NCBI GenBank assembly: GCA_050330205.1
Contig: JBHJOA010000028.1
Span: 38,262-102,261, forward strand
Direction of reading: 5' to 3'
DNA length: 64,000 nucleotides
Source: Pelagibius sp050330205
GTDB taxonomy: Bacteria; Pseudomonadota; Alphaproteobacteria; Kiloniellales; Kiloniellaceae
Each line of letters opens with the position of its first letter. The first letter of the stretch is position 1. The translations under genes and the position numbers were made by a program. The notes beneath the pieces were generated by a model, which saw only the letters and a list, made by a program, of their open reading frames with translations, was not told where the DNA came from and made no database searches. This document shows positions 1 to 9,365 of the stretch, piece by piece.

Positions 1-443
1 GCCGAGAAGGTGCCGGGGTCGCCGGCGAGGGCGGTCAGCCAGCGCACCAGCAGGGCGGTCGAGATGTTGTAGGGCAGGTTGCTGACGATCTGCCGCGGCG
101 GCGGACCCAGCTGCGCGAGATCGACCTCCAGGGCATCGCCCTCGACGACCTCCAGGCGCCCCGGATAGGCGGCGGCCAGCTCGGCCAGGGCTTCCAGGCA
201 GCGGCGGTCCTTCTCGACGGCGACCAGCCGTGCCGCGCCCTCGACCAGCAGGGCGCGGGTCAGGCCGCCGGGGCCGGGGCCGACCTCGATGACGGTGCCC
301 CGAGACAGGTCCGGTGCCGCCCGGGCGATGCGTCCGGTGAGGTTGAGGTCGAGCAGGAAATGCTGGCCGAGCGCCTTGCGCGCGCCGAGGCCGTAGCGCG
401 CGATGACCTCGCGCAGCGCCGGCAGCTCCGGCTGCGCGGTCAT
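1..443 (-). CDS. rsmA: 16S rRNA (adenine(1518)-N6/adenine(1519)-N6)-dimethyltransferase RsmA, 3' end outside window
   Basis: Partial gene; the C-terminal half lies beyond position 1. The product dimethylates two adjacent adenines near the 3' end of 16S rRNA during 30S maturation, using S-adenosylmethionine. Visible are the N-terminal KALGQHFLLD segment, the SAM-binding EVGPGPGGLT motif and the catalytic SNLPYNIS motif (NLPY family signature). The ATG at 443 overlaps the pdxA stop by 4 bases (ATGA), so translation is probably coupled. It is the last visible gene of the lptF-lptG-lptD-surA-pdxA-rsmA run. About 147 codons are visible out of roughly 270-290 usual for the family. Confidence 0.95.
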   Translation of the reverse strand, partial: MTAQPELPALREVIARYGLGARKALGQHFLLDLNLTGRIARAAPDLSRGTVIEVGPGPGGLTRALLVEGAARLVAVEKDRRCLEALAELAAAYPGRLEVVEGDALEVDLAQLGPPPRQIVSNLPYNISTALLVRWLTALAGDPGTFS

Positions 444-1495
444 GACGGCGCAGCCGAACGGTGCGCCGCGGCGGCCATCTCCGCGGCCATGCGCAGGGCG
501 GCCAGCAGGCTCGCGGGAGAGGCTTTACCGCGCCCGGCGATGTCGAGCGCCGTGCCGTGGTCCGGCGAGGTGCGGACGATCGGCAGGCCGAGGGTCACGT
601 TCACGCCGCCCTCGAAGTCGATGGTCTTGATCGGGATCAGCGCCTGGTCGTGGTACATGCAGAGGGCGGCGTCGTAGCCGCGCCGCGCCGCGGCGTGGAA
701 CAGGCTGTCGGCGGGCAGCGGGCCGACGGCGTCGATGCCGTCCGCGCGCAGCCGCGCCACCGCCGGGCGTACCACGGCCTCGTCCTCGCCGCCCAGACGG
801 CCGCCTTCGCCGGCATGCGGATTGAGGCCGGCGACCGCCAGGCGCGGCCGCTCGACGGCGAAGAAGCGCCGCAGGGCCGCGGCCGTCGTGCGCCCGGTCG
901 CGACGATCAGGTCGCCCGTCAGCACGTCCGGCACCCGGGCGAGCGGCAGGTGCACGGTGACCGGCACCACGCGCAGCTGCGGACAGGCCAGCATCATCAC
1001 CGGCGCCGGTGGGGCGCCGGCGGCCTCGTCACGGCTCAGCTCGGCGAGAAACTCGGTGTGCCCGGGGTGGCGAAAACCCGCCTCCATGAGCACCTGCTTG
1101 TGGATCGGATTGGTGACCACCGCCGCGGCGCTGCCTGCCTGCGCCAGGGCCACGGCGCGGCGGATCGAGTCGAGCACTGCCGCCGCGTTGGCGCTGTCGA
1201 GGCGGCCCGGCTCGGCCGCCACCCGGCAATTCAACGGCAGTACAGGCAGCGCGTCGGGGAAGGTCGCGGCGGCCTCCGCCGGCGCGGCGATCTCGGCGAC
1301 CGGCAGGTCGAAACCGAGGCGCGCCGCCAGGTCGCGGAGGCGCTGCGGGTCGTCGATGACGAAGAAAGGAGCCAGCGCTTCGGCCGAGCGCCGCCGCCAG
1401 GCCGCCAGCGCGATCTCGCCGCCGATGCCGGCCGGCTCCCCCATGGTCAGCGCCAGAGGAGGCAGCGTCGGGGCCGGCCGGTCCGACACTCTCAA
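440..1495 (-). CDS. pdxA: 4-hydroxythreonine-4-phosphate dehydrogenase PdxA
   Basis: 351 aa, full family length. It oxidises 4-phosphohydroxy-L-threonine in the DXP-dependent pathway to pyridoxal 5'-phosphate; cytoplasmic, metal- and NAD-dependent. Visible motifs: TMGEPAGIGGE near the N terminus, the metal-binding GHTEFLAELS segment, GLNPHAGEGG in the middle, and CMYHDQALIPIKT with TSPDHGTALDIAG near the C terminus. The ATG at 1495 gives a normal N terminus. It lies 30 bp downstream of surA and overlaps rsmA by 4 bases, the usual alphaproteobacterial order, so it is probably read from the lpt operon. Confidence 0.96.
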   Translation of the reverse strand: MRVSDRPAPTLPPLALTMGEPAGIGGEIALAAWRRRSAEALAPFFVIDDPQRLRDLAARLGFDLPVAEIAAPAEAAATFPDALPVLPLNCRVAAEPGRLDSANAAAVLDSIRRAVALAQAGSAAAVVTNPIHKQVLMEAGFRHPGHTEFLAELSRDEAAGAPPAPVMMLACPQLRVVPVTVHLPLARVPDVLTGDLIVATGRTTAAALRRFFAVERPRLAVAGLNPHAGEGGRLGGEDEAVVRPAVARLRADGIDAVGPLPADSLFHAAARRGYDAALCMYHDQALIPIKTIDFEGGVNVTLGLPIVRTSPDHGTALDIAGRGKASPASLLAALRMAAEMAAAAHRSAAPS

Positions 1496-1525
1496 GGCCT
1501 GGATCGGGGTGGCGTCGGCCGCCTG

Positions 1526-2503
1526 TCAGATCCGGACATCGACGTTGGCCGTGCGCCGCAGTTCCTGCATCGAGCGCTGGGCAAGCTGGTCCACCCGCTG
1601 GTTGGTCAGCGATTCCTGGATGCGTGCGCGGTCGATGTCCTGCCCCTCGTTCTTGCGCATGTCCCGCAGGAAGAGGATGTGGAAGCCGGAAAGCGTGCGC
1701 ACCGGAGGCGAAACCTCGCCCGGTCCCATCTGGGCCAGCACTGAGTTCAGCTCTTCGTCGAGTTCGCCGTCGCGTACCCAACCCAGGTCGCCGCCGAGGG
1801 TGGCGGTGACGGACTGCGAGAACTGGCGGGCGAGGCCGGCGAAGTTGGCGCCGCGGCGCAGTTCGTCGAACAGGCGGTTGGCGTTGGCCAGCGCCTCGGC
1901 CTCCCGCGCTGTCGACTCGACGGGAACGAAAATCTCGGCGACGCGCCGTTCGACGGCGCCACGCCGGGCGGCGAGACGGTTGGCGACCTCCTCGACCTCC
2001 TCGGGCGCGATGACCACGTTCGGCCGCACCCGCCGCTGCACGACGGACTGCCAGGCGATCTGGGCGCGAATCTGGTCGATCAGGGTGGTGGGGATCACGC
2101 CGCGGTTGCGCAGCATGGTGAGAAACTGACCTTCGGTCATGTTGTTCTGCTGGGCGATCTGCTCCAGCGCGCCGGCGATGTGCGTCTCGGAAACACTGAT
2201 GTCGAGCCGTTGGGCTTCCTGCATCTGCAGGCGCTCGTCGATCAGGCTGTTCAGAACCTGCGGCGTCAGCCGCCGGCGCAAATCCTGGGTGTCCTCGACG
2301 CCGGCGGCGATGATGGCCAGCTGCAGGCGCATGGCGAGATCGAGGACCGAGATGACGTCGTCGTTGACCACGGCAGCCGGACGGAAGAGGTCCTGCTGGG
2401 CCTCGGCCGGGCCGGGCGCCCAGGCCATCGACAGCAGCAGGGCGCAGAGGCCGGCAAGGCAGCCTCGCCGCACAACCGTGAGTGGTTCTCGCAACGAACT
2501 CAT
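1526..2503 (-). CDS. surA: Periplasmic chaperone / peptidyl-prolyl isomerase SurA
   Basis: 325 aa from the ATG at 2503. That start gives a clean signal peptide: basic RRG stretch, hydrophobic LCALLLSMAW core, cleavage near AEAQ. The open frame extends further upstream but only through lptD in another frame, so the longer form is rejected. The SurA N domain follows the signal (AAVVNDDVISVLDLAMRLQL). A single parvulin (PpiC) domain sits in the C-terminal half (FAGLARQFSQS, GGDLGWV, SGFHILFL). Enterobacterial SurA has two parvulin domains, so this is the short form. It escorts unfolded outer-membrane proteins including LptD, encoded just upstream in the same operon. Confidence 0.93.
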   Translation of the reverse strand: MSSLREPLTVVRRGCLAGLCALLLSMAWAPGPAEAQQDLFRPAAVVNDDVISVLDLAMRLQLAIIAAGVEDTQDLRRRLTPQVLNSLIDERLQMQEAQRLDISVSETHIAGALEQIAQQNNMTEGQFLTMLRNRGVIPTTLIDQIRAQIAWQSVVQRRVRPNVVIAPEEVEEVANRLAARRGAVERRVAEIFVPVESTAREAEALANANRLFDELRRGANFAGLARQFSQSVTATLGGDLGWVRDGELDEELNSVLAQMGPGEVSPPVRTLSGFHILFLRDMRKNEGQDIDRARIQESLTNQRVDQLAQRSMQELRRTANVDVRI

Positions 2504-2598
2504 AGCTTCTTCCAGATGTTCTACCGTGACGGCGCGCAGTATATCGTGGCGCCTGCGGGCGTTACAAACGGAAGCTGAGGCGGAGCGGCCTCCGGTCC

Positions 2599-4797
2599 TC
2601 AGCCGCCGCCCGCCTCGCCGAGCCCTTTGAAGACGACGCGGACGAAGATGCTGTCGTCCTGCTCCAACTCGCGATCGCGGAAGTCGGTGCGCTGGGCCAC
2701 GCCTTCGATGAGGAAACACTCGTCCTGGTAGGTGAGGCTGATGGCGGAGCGCAGGGCGCGGTCGTCGATGAGGTCGCGCCGGTGGCGGAAGCCGACCGAC
2801 CAGTTTTCCGTGAGGCGGGAGGAGATGCCGAAGGCGACCTCCTCGCGGTCGCCGAATTCGTCGTTGGCGCCGTTGATGAAGAAGTAGGAGAGGTCGAGGT
2901 TGAGCGCCCGCGGGCCGACCTTGATGTCGAACTCGCTGCGTTCGGCGTTGAGGTCGTCCTTGTCGAGGCGGAAGCGGTACAGCAGGTCGAGATACTCGAA
3001 GGGCCGCAGCTGCACCCTGCCGACCACGTCGGAGAGCTTGTCCTCGAGACCGGACCCCTCGGCGAAGACATCGCGGTTCTCGGTGAGGCGATAGCTCTGG
3101 CCGATGAAGGCGCCGGCCGACCCGCCGTTCTCGAAGCCGACCGTCCACTTGAGGCCGTAGTTGAAGCGGGTGCCGGAGTCGACCCGGTCGCGCCCAGGAA
3201 AGCGGTTGAGTTCGAAGATGTTGGTATCGTCGAACTCGAAGTCCAGGCTGTCCTCGTTAGGGATATCGCTTGGATTGGATCCGTTGGGCGCCAGCACTGC
3301 CTGCGCGATGGGCTCGAAGACCTGCTGCACCGAGCCGTCCTGGCGCGCCCAGGGATAACTCCATTTCACCGCCAGCTGCGGAAAGACGCGGCCGGTGGTG
3401 TCGCTGCCAGGGGCGTTGGAGGGATTGACGTTGGACGATCCGGGCACCACGCCGTGGGTCCAGTAGCCGTCCGCCTGCACCTGGGCGGTCACCTCGTAGA
3501 GGTCGCCCAGCGGCCCGACGTAGGGCAGGTGGTAGCCGCCGACCACGGAGATGCGGCGGCTGTCCCGGCCCTCGATCCGGGTCAGCGCCATCAGGTTCGC
3601 GTCGACGGTGTAGCGGCCGCCGGGCAGGCCGACCCCCGGCTCGCTGGTGAAGTTGTAGTCGGCCAGCGGTGCGACGATGGGAAACTCGTTGTTGCGGTCT
3701 TGTTCGCGCAGCCCCTGGTAGGCGAGCCCGCGCACGGCCGCATGGTTGCGGCCCTTGAGACCCTCCAGGTAGCCCTCGCTGGTCAAAGTGCGCGAACTGT
3801 CGAACCGGTAGGCGCGCAGATAGGTGTCGTCGGTGGTGCGGTTGGCGTCGAACCCCCAGCGCCAGACATCGTCGATCTCGAACCTGCCCTCGGCGTCGAT
3901 GTGGCCGCGGAAGCGATCCTCGGCAACGCTGTCCCCAGCATCCTCGCGGTCGGCGACGGTGGCGCTGCCGGCGACGCGCAGTTCGCCGTCAGTGAAGAGG
4001 TGACGGTACTCGCCGGTCAGGTTGAGGCCCTGCTCCGTCGAGATGATCGGCGCGAAGGTGAAGTCCTTGGTGTCGTCGATCTCCCAGAAGTAGGGCACCT
4101 CCGCGGTATAGCCCAGGAAGTCGCTGGAGCCGACGGTGGGCGCCAGAAACCCGCTGCGGCGGTCGACCGTCGGGTCCGGGTGTCTCAGGTAGGGGGTGTA
4201 GAGCACCGGGATGCCGAAGAACTCGAGCCAGGCGTCGTAGTAGATGACGTCCTTGGCTTCCTGGTCGTGGATCACCTCGTTGGCCTTGATCTGCCACAGC
4301 GGCGCGCGTGTGGGATCGTCCCGGCACAGCTCGCAGGGGCTGTAGACGCCCTTGCGGAAGACAGTGCGGTTGCCGCCGGTGCGCGTGCCGCTGGCCGCCG
4401 CCACCCGCGTGTTGTCGGCCAGCAGGACGCGGATGTCGCGGATGAATCCTTCCTTGAGGTCGCCGGTCATGGTCACGAAGTCGGCGGAGACCATGTCGCC
4501 GTTCGGCTCGATCAGCGTCACGTTGCCTTCGGCGGTCACGGTATCGCCGATGATGTCGTAGGTGACCCGGTCGCTGAGCAGTACGCGGCCCGACTGCGCG
4601 ATCTCGACATTGCCGGAGGCTATGACGAGTCCGTTGGTCTCGTCATAGCTCAGCTCGTCGGCGGTAATGAGCGCCGGCGTGCTCTCGAGCGCCTCGATAT
4701 CGAGGTTCTGTGCCGTCGCTGCCCCCGCGGCAACGGCGAACGCCGCAAGAATGACGACGGCCAAGGCCGTCGTTCGCCCCAATCCCCCCCTTGTCAT
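2599..4797 (-). CDS. lptD: LPS-assembly outer-membrane protein LptD
   Basis: 732 aa. It is the beta-barrel that, with LptE, inserts lipopolysaccharide into the outer leaflet of the outer membrane. N-terminal signal peptide (LAVVILAAFAVAAGAATAQ), then a periplasmic OstA/LptA-like domain (ITADELSYDETNGLVIASG, ISDRV-type strands) over about residues 40-170, then the barrel. Cysteines are visible in a CELC pair (about residue 160) and near the C terminus (DECFLIEG), consistent with an inter-domain disulfide. It is 7 bp from lptG and 95 bp from surA, so export machinery, barrel and barrel chaperone are made together. Confidence 0.95.
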   Translation of the reverse strand: MTRGGLGRTTALAVVILAAFAVAAGAATAQNLDIEALESTPALITADELSYDETNGLVIASGNVEIAQSGRVLLSDRVTYDIIGDTVTAEGNVTLIEPNGDMVSADFVTMTGDLKEGFIRDIRVLLADNTRVAAASGTRTGGNRTVFRKGVYSPCELCRDDPTRAPLWQIKANEVIHDQEAKDVIYYDAWLEFFGIPVLYTPYLRHPDPTVDRRSGFLAPTVGSSDFLGYTAEVPYFWEIDDTKDFTFAPIISTEQGLNLTGEYRHLFTDGELRVAGSATVADREDAGDSVAEDRFRGHIDAEGRFEIDDVWRWGFDANRTTDDTYLRAYRFDSSRTLTSEGYLEGLKGRNHAAVRGLAYQGLREQDRNNEFPIVAPLADYNFTSEPGVGLPGGRYTVDANLMALTRIEGRDSRRISVVGGYHLPYVGPLGDLYEVTAQVQADGYWTHGVVPGSSNVNPSNAPGSDTTGRVFPQLAVKWSYPWARQDGSVQQVFEPIAQAVLAPNGSNPSDIPNEDSLDFEFDDTNIFELNRFPGRDRVDSGTRFNYGLKWTVGFENGGSAGAFIGQSYRLTENRDVFAEGSGLEDKLSDVVGRVQLRPFEYLDLLYRFRLDKDDLNAERSEFDIKVGPRALNLDLSYFFINGANDEFGDREEVAFGISSRLTENWSVGFRHRRDLIDDRALRSAISLTYQDECFLIEGVAQRTDFRDRELEQDDSIFVRVVFKGLGEAGGG

Positions 4798-4804
4798 AAG
4801 CCGA

Positions 4805-5935
4805 CTATCCGTCCTCCAGATGAAGCAACATGGTCACACCAAGCATCAACGACACGCCAGCGGGCGTCCAGGCGGCCAAGACGACGGGGATGGTACCCGA
4901 AAGCCCGATCGCGAAGACGAAGTTGGACAGGAAGTATAGAAGAAACCCCGTCAGCATGCCCGCGAGAATCATTGCACCGACCCTGCCGCGCCGCTGCGGG
5001 CGCAGGGAAAAGGTCGCCGCCAGCAGGACCATGGCGGAGAACAGCAGCGGCAGGGCAAGCAGGCGGTGAAACTGCAGGCGGTGTGGAACCGCCGTAAATC
5101 CGGCCGACTGCATGAGCTCGATGAATTGCGGCAGGTGCCAGAACCCGATGGTCTCCGGCGGGGCGAAGCTTTCCTGGATCTTGTCCACGGTAAGATCCGT
5201 GGGCAGTTCCATGCGCTCGTGGAACTGCGAGACTTCGCCCGGCCGAGAAAGCCAGGTGTCGGACAAGATCCAGCGGCCGGTTTCGAGCCGGGCCTCCCGG
5301 GCGTCGATTCGGTCGACGAAGCGGTCCGTTCCGGCATAGCGGAACACCATCACCTGTTGCAGGTCGACCGAGCCGGGCTTCACGCGCCGGGCATGGATCA
5401 CCGACTGGCCGTTGCCGTCGGCCTGCCGCAGCCAGACGCCGGTTTCGGCGACCGAGAGCATGCTCTCCTGGTTGTGGATATGGGCAGCCTCCAGACGCTC
5501 GTAGCGGCTCAGCAGGATCGATGCCACCGGGTTGAGCGCGCTGACGGCCAGCAGGCCGATCACCACCACGCTGCCGAGGACCGGCAGCAGGAACTGCCAG
5601 ACTGAGACTCCGGCGGCGCGCGCCACCACGAGTTCGTGCGAGCGCGTCAGCCGCCAGAACGTCGCCATCGCCGCGAAGAGGATGGTGAAGGCCAGCACCT
5701 CCTGGCTGAGGAACGGCAGCTTCAGGAGCGCCATGTTCAGGGTCAGGGTGAGCGGCACGTCCTTGGTCGCCAGGCGGTCGAGGAGATCGACGATGGTGGC
5801 GAGGAAGATGATGGCGACAATGGCCAGGAAGAAGCTGGCGAACCAGAACAGGTATTGGCGGGCGATGTAGGCGGTCAGGGTGGGGGAGAGGCGCAGCCGG
5901 CGCATGGCCGGCATGCCGGCCGAAAGCATGCTCAT
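4805..5935 (-). CDS. lptG: LPS export ABC transporter permease LptG
   Basis: 376 aa inner-membrane subunit of the LptB2FG transporter that extracts LPS and passes it to the LptC/A bridge. It shows three predicted membrane helices in the N-terminal third (YLFWFASFFLAIVAIIFLAT, AFTILFAAMATFW, LPVLGSVVVIGLLAV). A jellyroll-like periplasmic domain follows over about residues 130-270, then three C-terminal helices. The conserved coupling segment around RSHELVVARAAGVS contacts LptB. The start ATG overlaps the lptF stop by 4 bases, so the two permeases are translationally coupled. Confidence 0.95.
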   Translation of the reverse strand: MSMLSAGMPAMRRLRLSPTLTAYIARQYLFWFASFFLAIVAIIFLATIVDLLDRLATKDVPLTLTLNMALLKLPFLSQEVLAFTILFAAMATFWRLTRSHELVVARAAGVSVWQFLLPVLGSVVVIGLLAVSALNPVASILLSRYERLEAAHIHNQESMLSVAETGVWLRQADGNGQSVIHARRVKPGSVDLQQVMVFRYAGTDRFVDRIDAREARLETGRWILSDTWLSRPGEVSQFHERMELPTDLTVDKIQESFAPPETIGFWHLPQFIELMQSAGFTAVPHRLQFHRLLALPLLFSAMVLLAATFSLRPQRRGRVGAMILAGMLTGFLLYFLSNFVFAIGLSGTIPVVLAAWTPAGVSLMLGVTMLLHLEDG

Positions 5936-7053
5936 GCCGTCGCCTCGCTGAGTTCGGCCCGCGCCGCCCGCCGGGCCGGCCGGCGCAGCAGGACATGGAG
6001 GCTGATTCCTGCGGCGAGAAACACCACCGCGTACATGGCGGGTATCGCCGCCACGCTGCGGCCGGCGAGGTCATGGAGCGCCAGTGAAACGCCCTCGAGC
6101 GCGGCGACGCAGGCGATCGCCGCCAGTATCCGCTTGATCTGGCCGCGCCGGTTGAACTCGCCTGCCAGCACCGCCGCCAGGCCGATCAGCACGAAAACCA
6201 CGGTATACAGCGGGCCGACCAGACGGTGGTGGCCTTCGGCGACCAGTTCCTGTCGGTAGCGCCGGTCGAGCCGCTCCTCGCCCGGCCACAGCAGTTCCGG
6301 CAGGAAGCGCTCCTTGGGCTCGCGCCAGCGCGACGGAGAGGCCTCGCCGAACTCGCTGAGTTCCATGGTGTAGCGGTCGAAGTACAGCAAGGAGAAGCGC
6401 CCGGTCTTGCGTCCGAACTCCTGCCGGTTGCCGTTCTCCATGACCACCCGCGGGCCGGCCTCGCTGGAAACCAGAGCGCCGCGCTCGGCCATCATGGTCA
6501 CCGGATTCTCCGGATCGCGGCTGTCGTGCACCAGGATGCCCCGCAACTCGCCGTCCGCCGAGCGCTGGCGCAGGTAGACGGTGATATCGTCGCCGAGAGT
6601 GTTGAAGACCCCTTCCTGCAGCAGAACGGCCGAGAAATCGTTACGGAAAGTGTTCTGTAAGTCCTTGAAGTGGCGAAAAGAAGCTGGGAGGAAATAGAGC
6701 GAGATCGCATAGACCAGAGCGGTCACCATCACCGCCAGGATGATCGCCGGCCGCGCCAGCTGCAGCTGCGACAGGCCGGCTGAACGCATCACCACCATTT
6801 CGCTGTCCATCGCCAGCTTCTGATAGACGAAGAGCACCGCGACAAAGGTCGCCACCGGCAGCACGATGCCGAGGAAGGACGGCAGCAGCAGCCCGACAAA
6901 GGTCAGGAAGGTTGAGGCCGGCAGGCCACGATTGACGATGTAGTCGATGAGCCGCAGCGACTGGGTCAGCCAGATGGCGAAGGTGAGGGCCAGGGTGACG
7001 AAGATCGTCGCCATGACCAGCTGTCCCAATATATAGCGTGTGATCCAGGGCAT
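5932..7053 (-). CDS. lptF: LPS export ABC transporter permease LptF
   Basis: 373 aa from the ATG at 7053 (MPWITRYILGQLV). A longer frame continues upstream, but only antisense through pepA, so it is not used. Same YjgP/YjgQ architecture as LptG: N-terminal helices, periplasmic domain (about residues 125-260), C-terminal helices. The cytoplasmic SEMVVMRSAGLSQLQL segment matches the LptB-coupling region. First gene of the lptF-lptG-lptD-surA-pdxA-rsmA operon, divergent from pepA across about 310 bp. Confidence 0.95.
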   Translation of the reverse strand: MPWITRYILGQLVMATIFVTLALTFAIWLTQSLRLIDYIVNRGLPASTFLTFVGLLLPSFLGIVLPVATFVAVLFVYQKLAMDSEMVVMRSAGLSQLQLARPAIILAVMVTALVYAISLYFLPASFRHFKDLQNTFRNDFSAVLLQEGVFNTLGDDITVYLRQRSADGELRGILVHDSRDPENPVTMMAERGALVSSEAGPRVVMENGNRQEFGRKTGRFSLLYFDRYTMELSEFGEASPSRWREPKERFLPELLWPGEERLDRRYRQELVAEGHHRLVGPLYTVVFVLIGLAAVLAGEFNRRGQIKRILAAIACVAALEGVSLALHDLAGRSVAAIPAMYAVVFLAAGISLHVLLRRPARRAARAELSEATA

Positions 7054-7362
7054 CGGGCCCAATCGCTGCGGTGGGTAAGCCCAGAGAGATAGCGCGCCGC
7101 CGCGACCCCAGTCCAGACATTTCCCCGGCCTGCGCGCCGGAGCGGGCGACCGGCTGCGCCGGCGGTGGGGTGGCGTCGCAGCCCCTGAACCAGCCGAATC
7201 CTCCCCGGACCTATCCCCTTGGGGTCTTGAACTTGCCCGGCGGCGCTGACAGTCTGTTGCACCCTGCGCTTTTCGCTCATTGGGTGTTCGATGGCCGGCG
7301 TGCCGCCGAAGGGGCGCCGCCGGTCCAGTTATGCCTGTCCCATTCTGTCCGTGAGGAGCTTG
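7054..7362. other. Divergent intergenic region between lptF and pepA
   Basis: 309 bp that must hold the promoters of both the lpt operon and pepA-holC. I see no convincing -35/-10 pair, operator or small ORF. The only clear signal is the GAGGAG ribosome-binding site at 7353-7358 for pepA. Confidence 0.5.
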
Positions 7363-8859
7363 ATGAATATTTCCTTTGCCGCGCCGAGCGTTCCGTCGTC
7401 CGGCGCCCTGGTGGTCGGCGTGCTGGAGGGCAAGAAGCTGACGCCCTCGGCGGCGAATCTCAACAAGCTGACGGACGGCGCGCTCGAGCGTGCGCTCGCC
7501 GGCGGCAGCTTCTCCGGCAAGAAGAACGAACTGCTGGAGATCGTCGCGCCGGCCAAGCTGACCAACAGCCGCATCCTGCTGGTCGGCCTCGGCGACACGG
7601 GCAAGCTCAGCGAGCAGGACCTGCAGGACCTCGGCGGTGCCGTCGCGGCGCAGCTGCTGCGCGGGGACGAAAAGGCGGCCATCCTGGTCGATAAGCCGCG
7701 CAGCCGCCGTTCGGCGGCGGAGCAAGCGGCGCTCCAAGCCTATGGCGCCCTGCTGCGCAGCTACCGTTTCGACAAGTACAAGACCAAGGAAAAGCCGGAG
7801 AAGAAGCCGAGGCTCAAGGAGATCACGTTCCTGGTGGAGGATGCAGCGGCCGCCAGGCGCCATTTCCACAAGCTGGAGAAGGTGGCCGAAGGGGTTTTCG
7901 TGACCCGCAACCTGGTCAGCGAGCCGGCCAACGTCCTGTATCCGAAAACCCTGGCGGCCGAGGCCAAGAAACTCTCCAAGCTCGGCGTCAAGGTGACGGT
8001 GCTGGGCGAGAAGGAGATGAAGAAGCTCGGCATGGGCGCGTTGCTCGGGGTCGCCCAGGGCTCGGCCCACGAGCCGCAGCTGGTGGTCATGCAGTGGCAG
8101 GGGGCGTCGGCGGCCAAGGACAAGGCGCCGCTGGCCTTCGTCGGCAAGGGGGTCACCTTCGACACCGGCGGCATCTCGCTGAAGCCGGCTGCCGGCATGG
8201 AGGACATGAAGTGGGACATGGGCGGCGCCGGCACGGTGGTCGGCCTGATGCACGCCCTTGCCGCGCGCAAGGCCAAGATCAACGCCGTCGGCATCTGCGG
8301 CCTGGTGGAGAACATGCCCTCCGGTACCGCGCAGCGCCCCGGGGACGTGGTCAAATCGATGTCGGGCCAGACCATCGAGGTGCTCAACACAGACGCGGAG
8401 GGCCGCCTCGTCCTCTGCGATGCGCTGTGGTACACGCAGGAGAACTACAAGCCGCGGCTGATCGTCGACCTGGCAACGCTGACCGGCGCGATCATCATCG
8501 CTCTCGGCAACGAGCACGCCGGCCTGTTCAGCAACGACGACAAGCTGTCGCAGCAGCTGACCGCCGCGGGCAAGGCGGTCGGGGAGACTGTGTGGCGCAT
8601 GCCGCTGGGGCCGGAGTACGACAAGCAGATCGACTGCGACGTGGCCGACATGAAGAACATCGGCGGCGGGCGTGCCGGCGGCTCCATCACCGCCGCGCAG
8701 TTCCTGCAGCGCTTCATCAAGAACGGTACCCCCTGGGCGCACCTCGACATCGCCGGCATGGCCTGGTCCACCAAGGACAAGCCCACGGTGCCCAAGGGCG
8801 GTACCGGTTTCGGCGTGCGTCTGCTCGACCGCTTCGTCGCCGACAACTTCGAGAAGTAG
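7363..8859 (+). CDS. pepA: Leucyl aminopeptidase PepA (M17 family)
   Basis: 498 aa, matching the ~500-residue M17 family. It is a cytosolic, dinuclear-metal aminopeptidase; in some bacteria PepA also binds DNA. N-terminal macrodomain-like region (residues 1-165), then the catalytic domain: FVGKGVTFDTGGISLKP (metal and active-site lysine), MKWDMGGAG, and the family signature NTDAEGRLVL. The ATG at 7363 is chosen because GAGGAG precedes it by a normal distance; the open frame upstream has no such site. holC follows 37 bp downstream and is probably cotranscribed. Confidence 0.96.
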   Translation: MNISFAAPSVPSSGALVVGVLEGKKLTPSAANLNKLTDGALERALAGGSFSGKKNELLEIVAPAKLTNSRILLVGLGDTGKLSEQDLQDLGGAVAAQLLRGDEKAAILVDKPRSRRSAAEQAALQAYGALLRSYRFDKYKTKEKPEKKPRLKEITFLVEDAAAARRHFHKLEKVAEGVFVTRNLVSEPANVLYPKTLAAEAKKLSKLGVKVTVLGEKEMKKLGMGALLGVAQGSAHEPQLVVMQWQGASAAKDKAPLAFVGKGVTFDTGGISLKPAAGMEDMKWDMGGAGTVVGLMHALAARKAKINAVGICGLVENMPSGTAQRPGDVVKSMSGQTIEVLNTDAEGRLVLCDALWYTQENYKPRLIVDLATLTGAIIIALGNEHAGLFSNDDKLSQQLTAAGKAVGETVWRMPLGPEYDKQIDCDVADMKNIGGGRAGGSITAAQFLQRFIKNGTPWAHLDIAGMAWSTKDKPTVPKGGTGFGVRLLDRFVADNFEK

Positions 8860-8896
8860 GCCGGGTCCGGTCCCGGGAAATCGAAGCGGCAGGCCG

Positions 8897-9346
8897 ATGA
8901 CCGAGGTGCGCTTCTACCATATGACCCGCACGCCGCTCGACCAGGCGCTCCCGCAGATGCTGGAGAAGACTCTGGAGCGCGGCCAGCGGGCGGTGGTGCG
9001 GGCCGGATCGGAAGCGCGGATCGAGGCGCTGTCGGCGCGGCTGTGGACCTACAACGACCGCTCCTTCCTGCCACACGGCACCGTCAAGGACGGCCGCGCC
9101 GATCGCCAGCCGGTCTGGCTGACGGTGGCCGACGAGGCACCCAACGGCGCCGAGGTGCTGTTCCTCACCGACGGCGCGACCTCCGAGCGGATCGCCGACT
9201 TCGGGCTCTGTGCCATCCTCTTCGACGGCGGCGATGAGGAGGCGCTGGCCCAGGCGCGCGCGCAGTGGAAGACGCTGAAGGAGGCGGGCCACGAGGTGAC
9301 CTACTGGCAGCAGGACGAAAGCGGGCGCTGGGGCCAGAAGGCCTGA
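8897..9346 (+). CDS. holC: DNA polymerase III subunit chi
   Basis: 149 aa. Chi belongs to the clamp-loader complex and links it to single-stranded DNA-binding protein. Family traits visible: N-terminal VRFYHMTRTPLDQALPQML, a middle DRSFLPHG segment and a C-terminal region ending in YWQQDESGRWGQKA. The ATG at 8897 fits the family N terminus; the longer open frame only overlaps pepA. The pepA-holC order is standard in alphaproteobacteria. It converges on the EamA gene with a 19-bp gap and no obvious terminator. Confidence 0.92.
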   Translation: MTEVRFYHMTRTPLDQALPQMLEKTLERGQRAVVRAGSEARIEALSARLWTYNDRSFLPHGTVKDGRADRQPVWLTVADEAPNGAEVLFLTDGATSERIADFGLCAILFDGGDEEALAQARAQWKTLKEAGHEVTYWQQDESGRWGQKA

Positions 9347-9365
9347 CGCCGGCGGCGGCCGGCTG

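Noticed and set aside
2782..5097. 771-aa plus-strand open frame antisense to lptD/lptG
   Set aside because: Low-complexity Val/Gly/Ala/Asp-rich shadow of the GC-rich third-position pattern; the opposite strand has clear LptD and LptG motifs.
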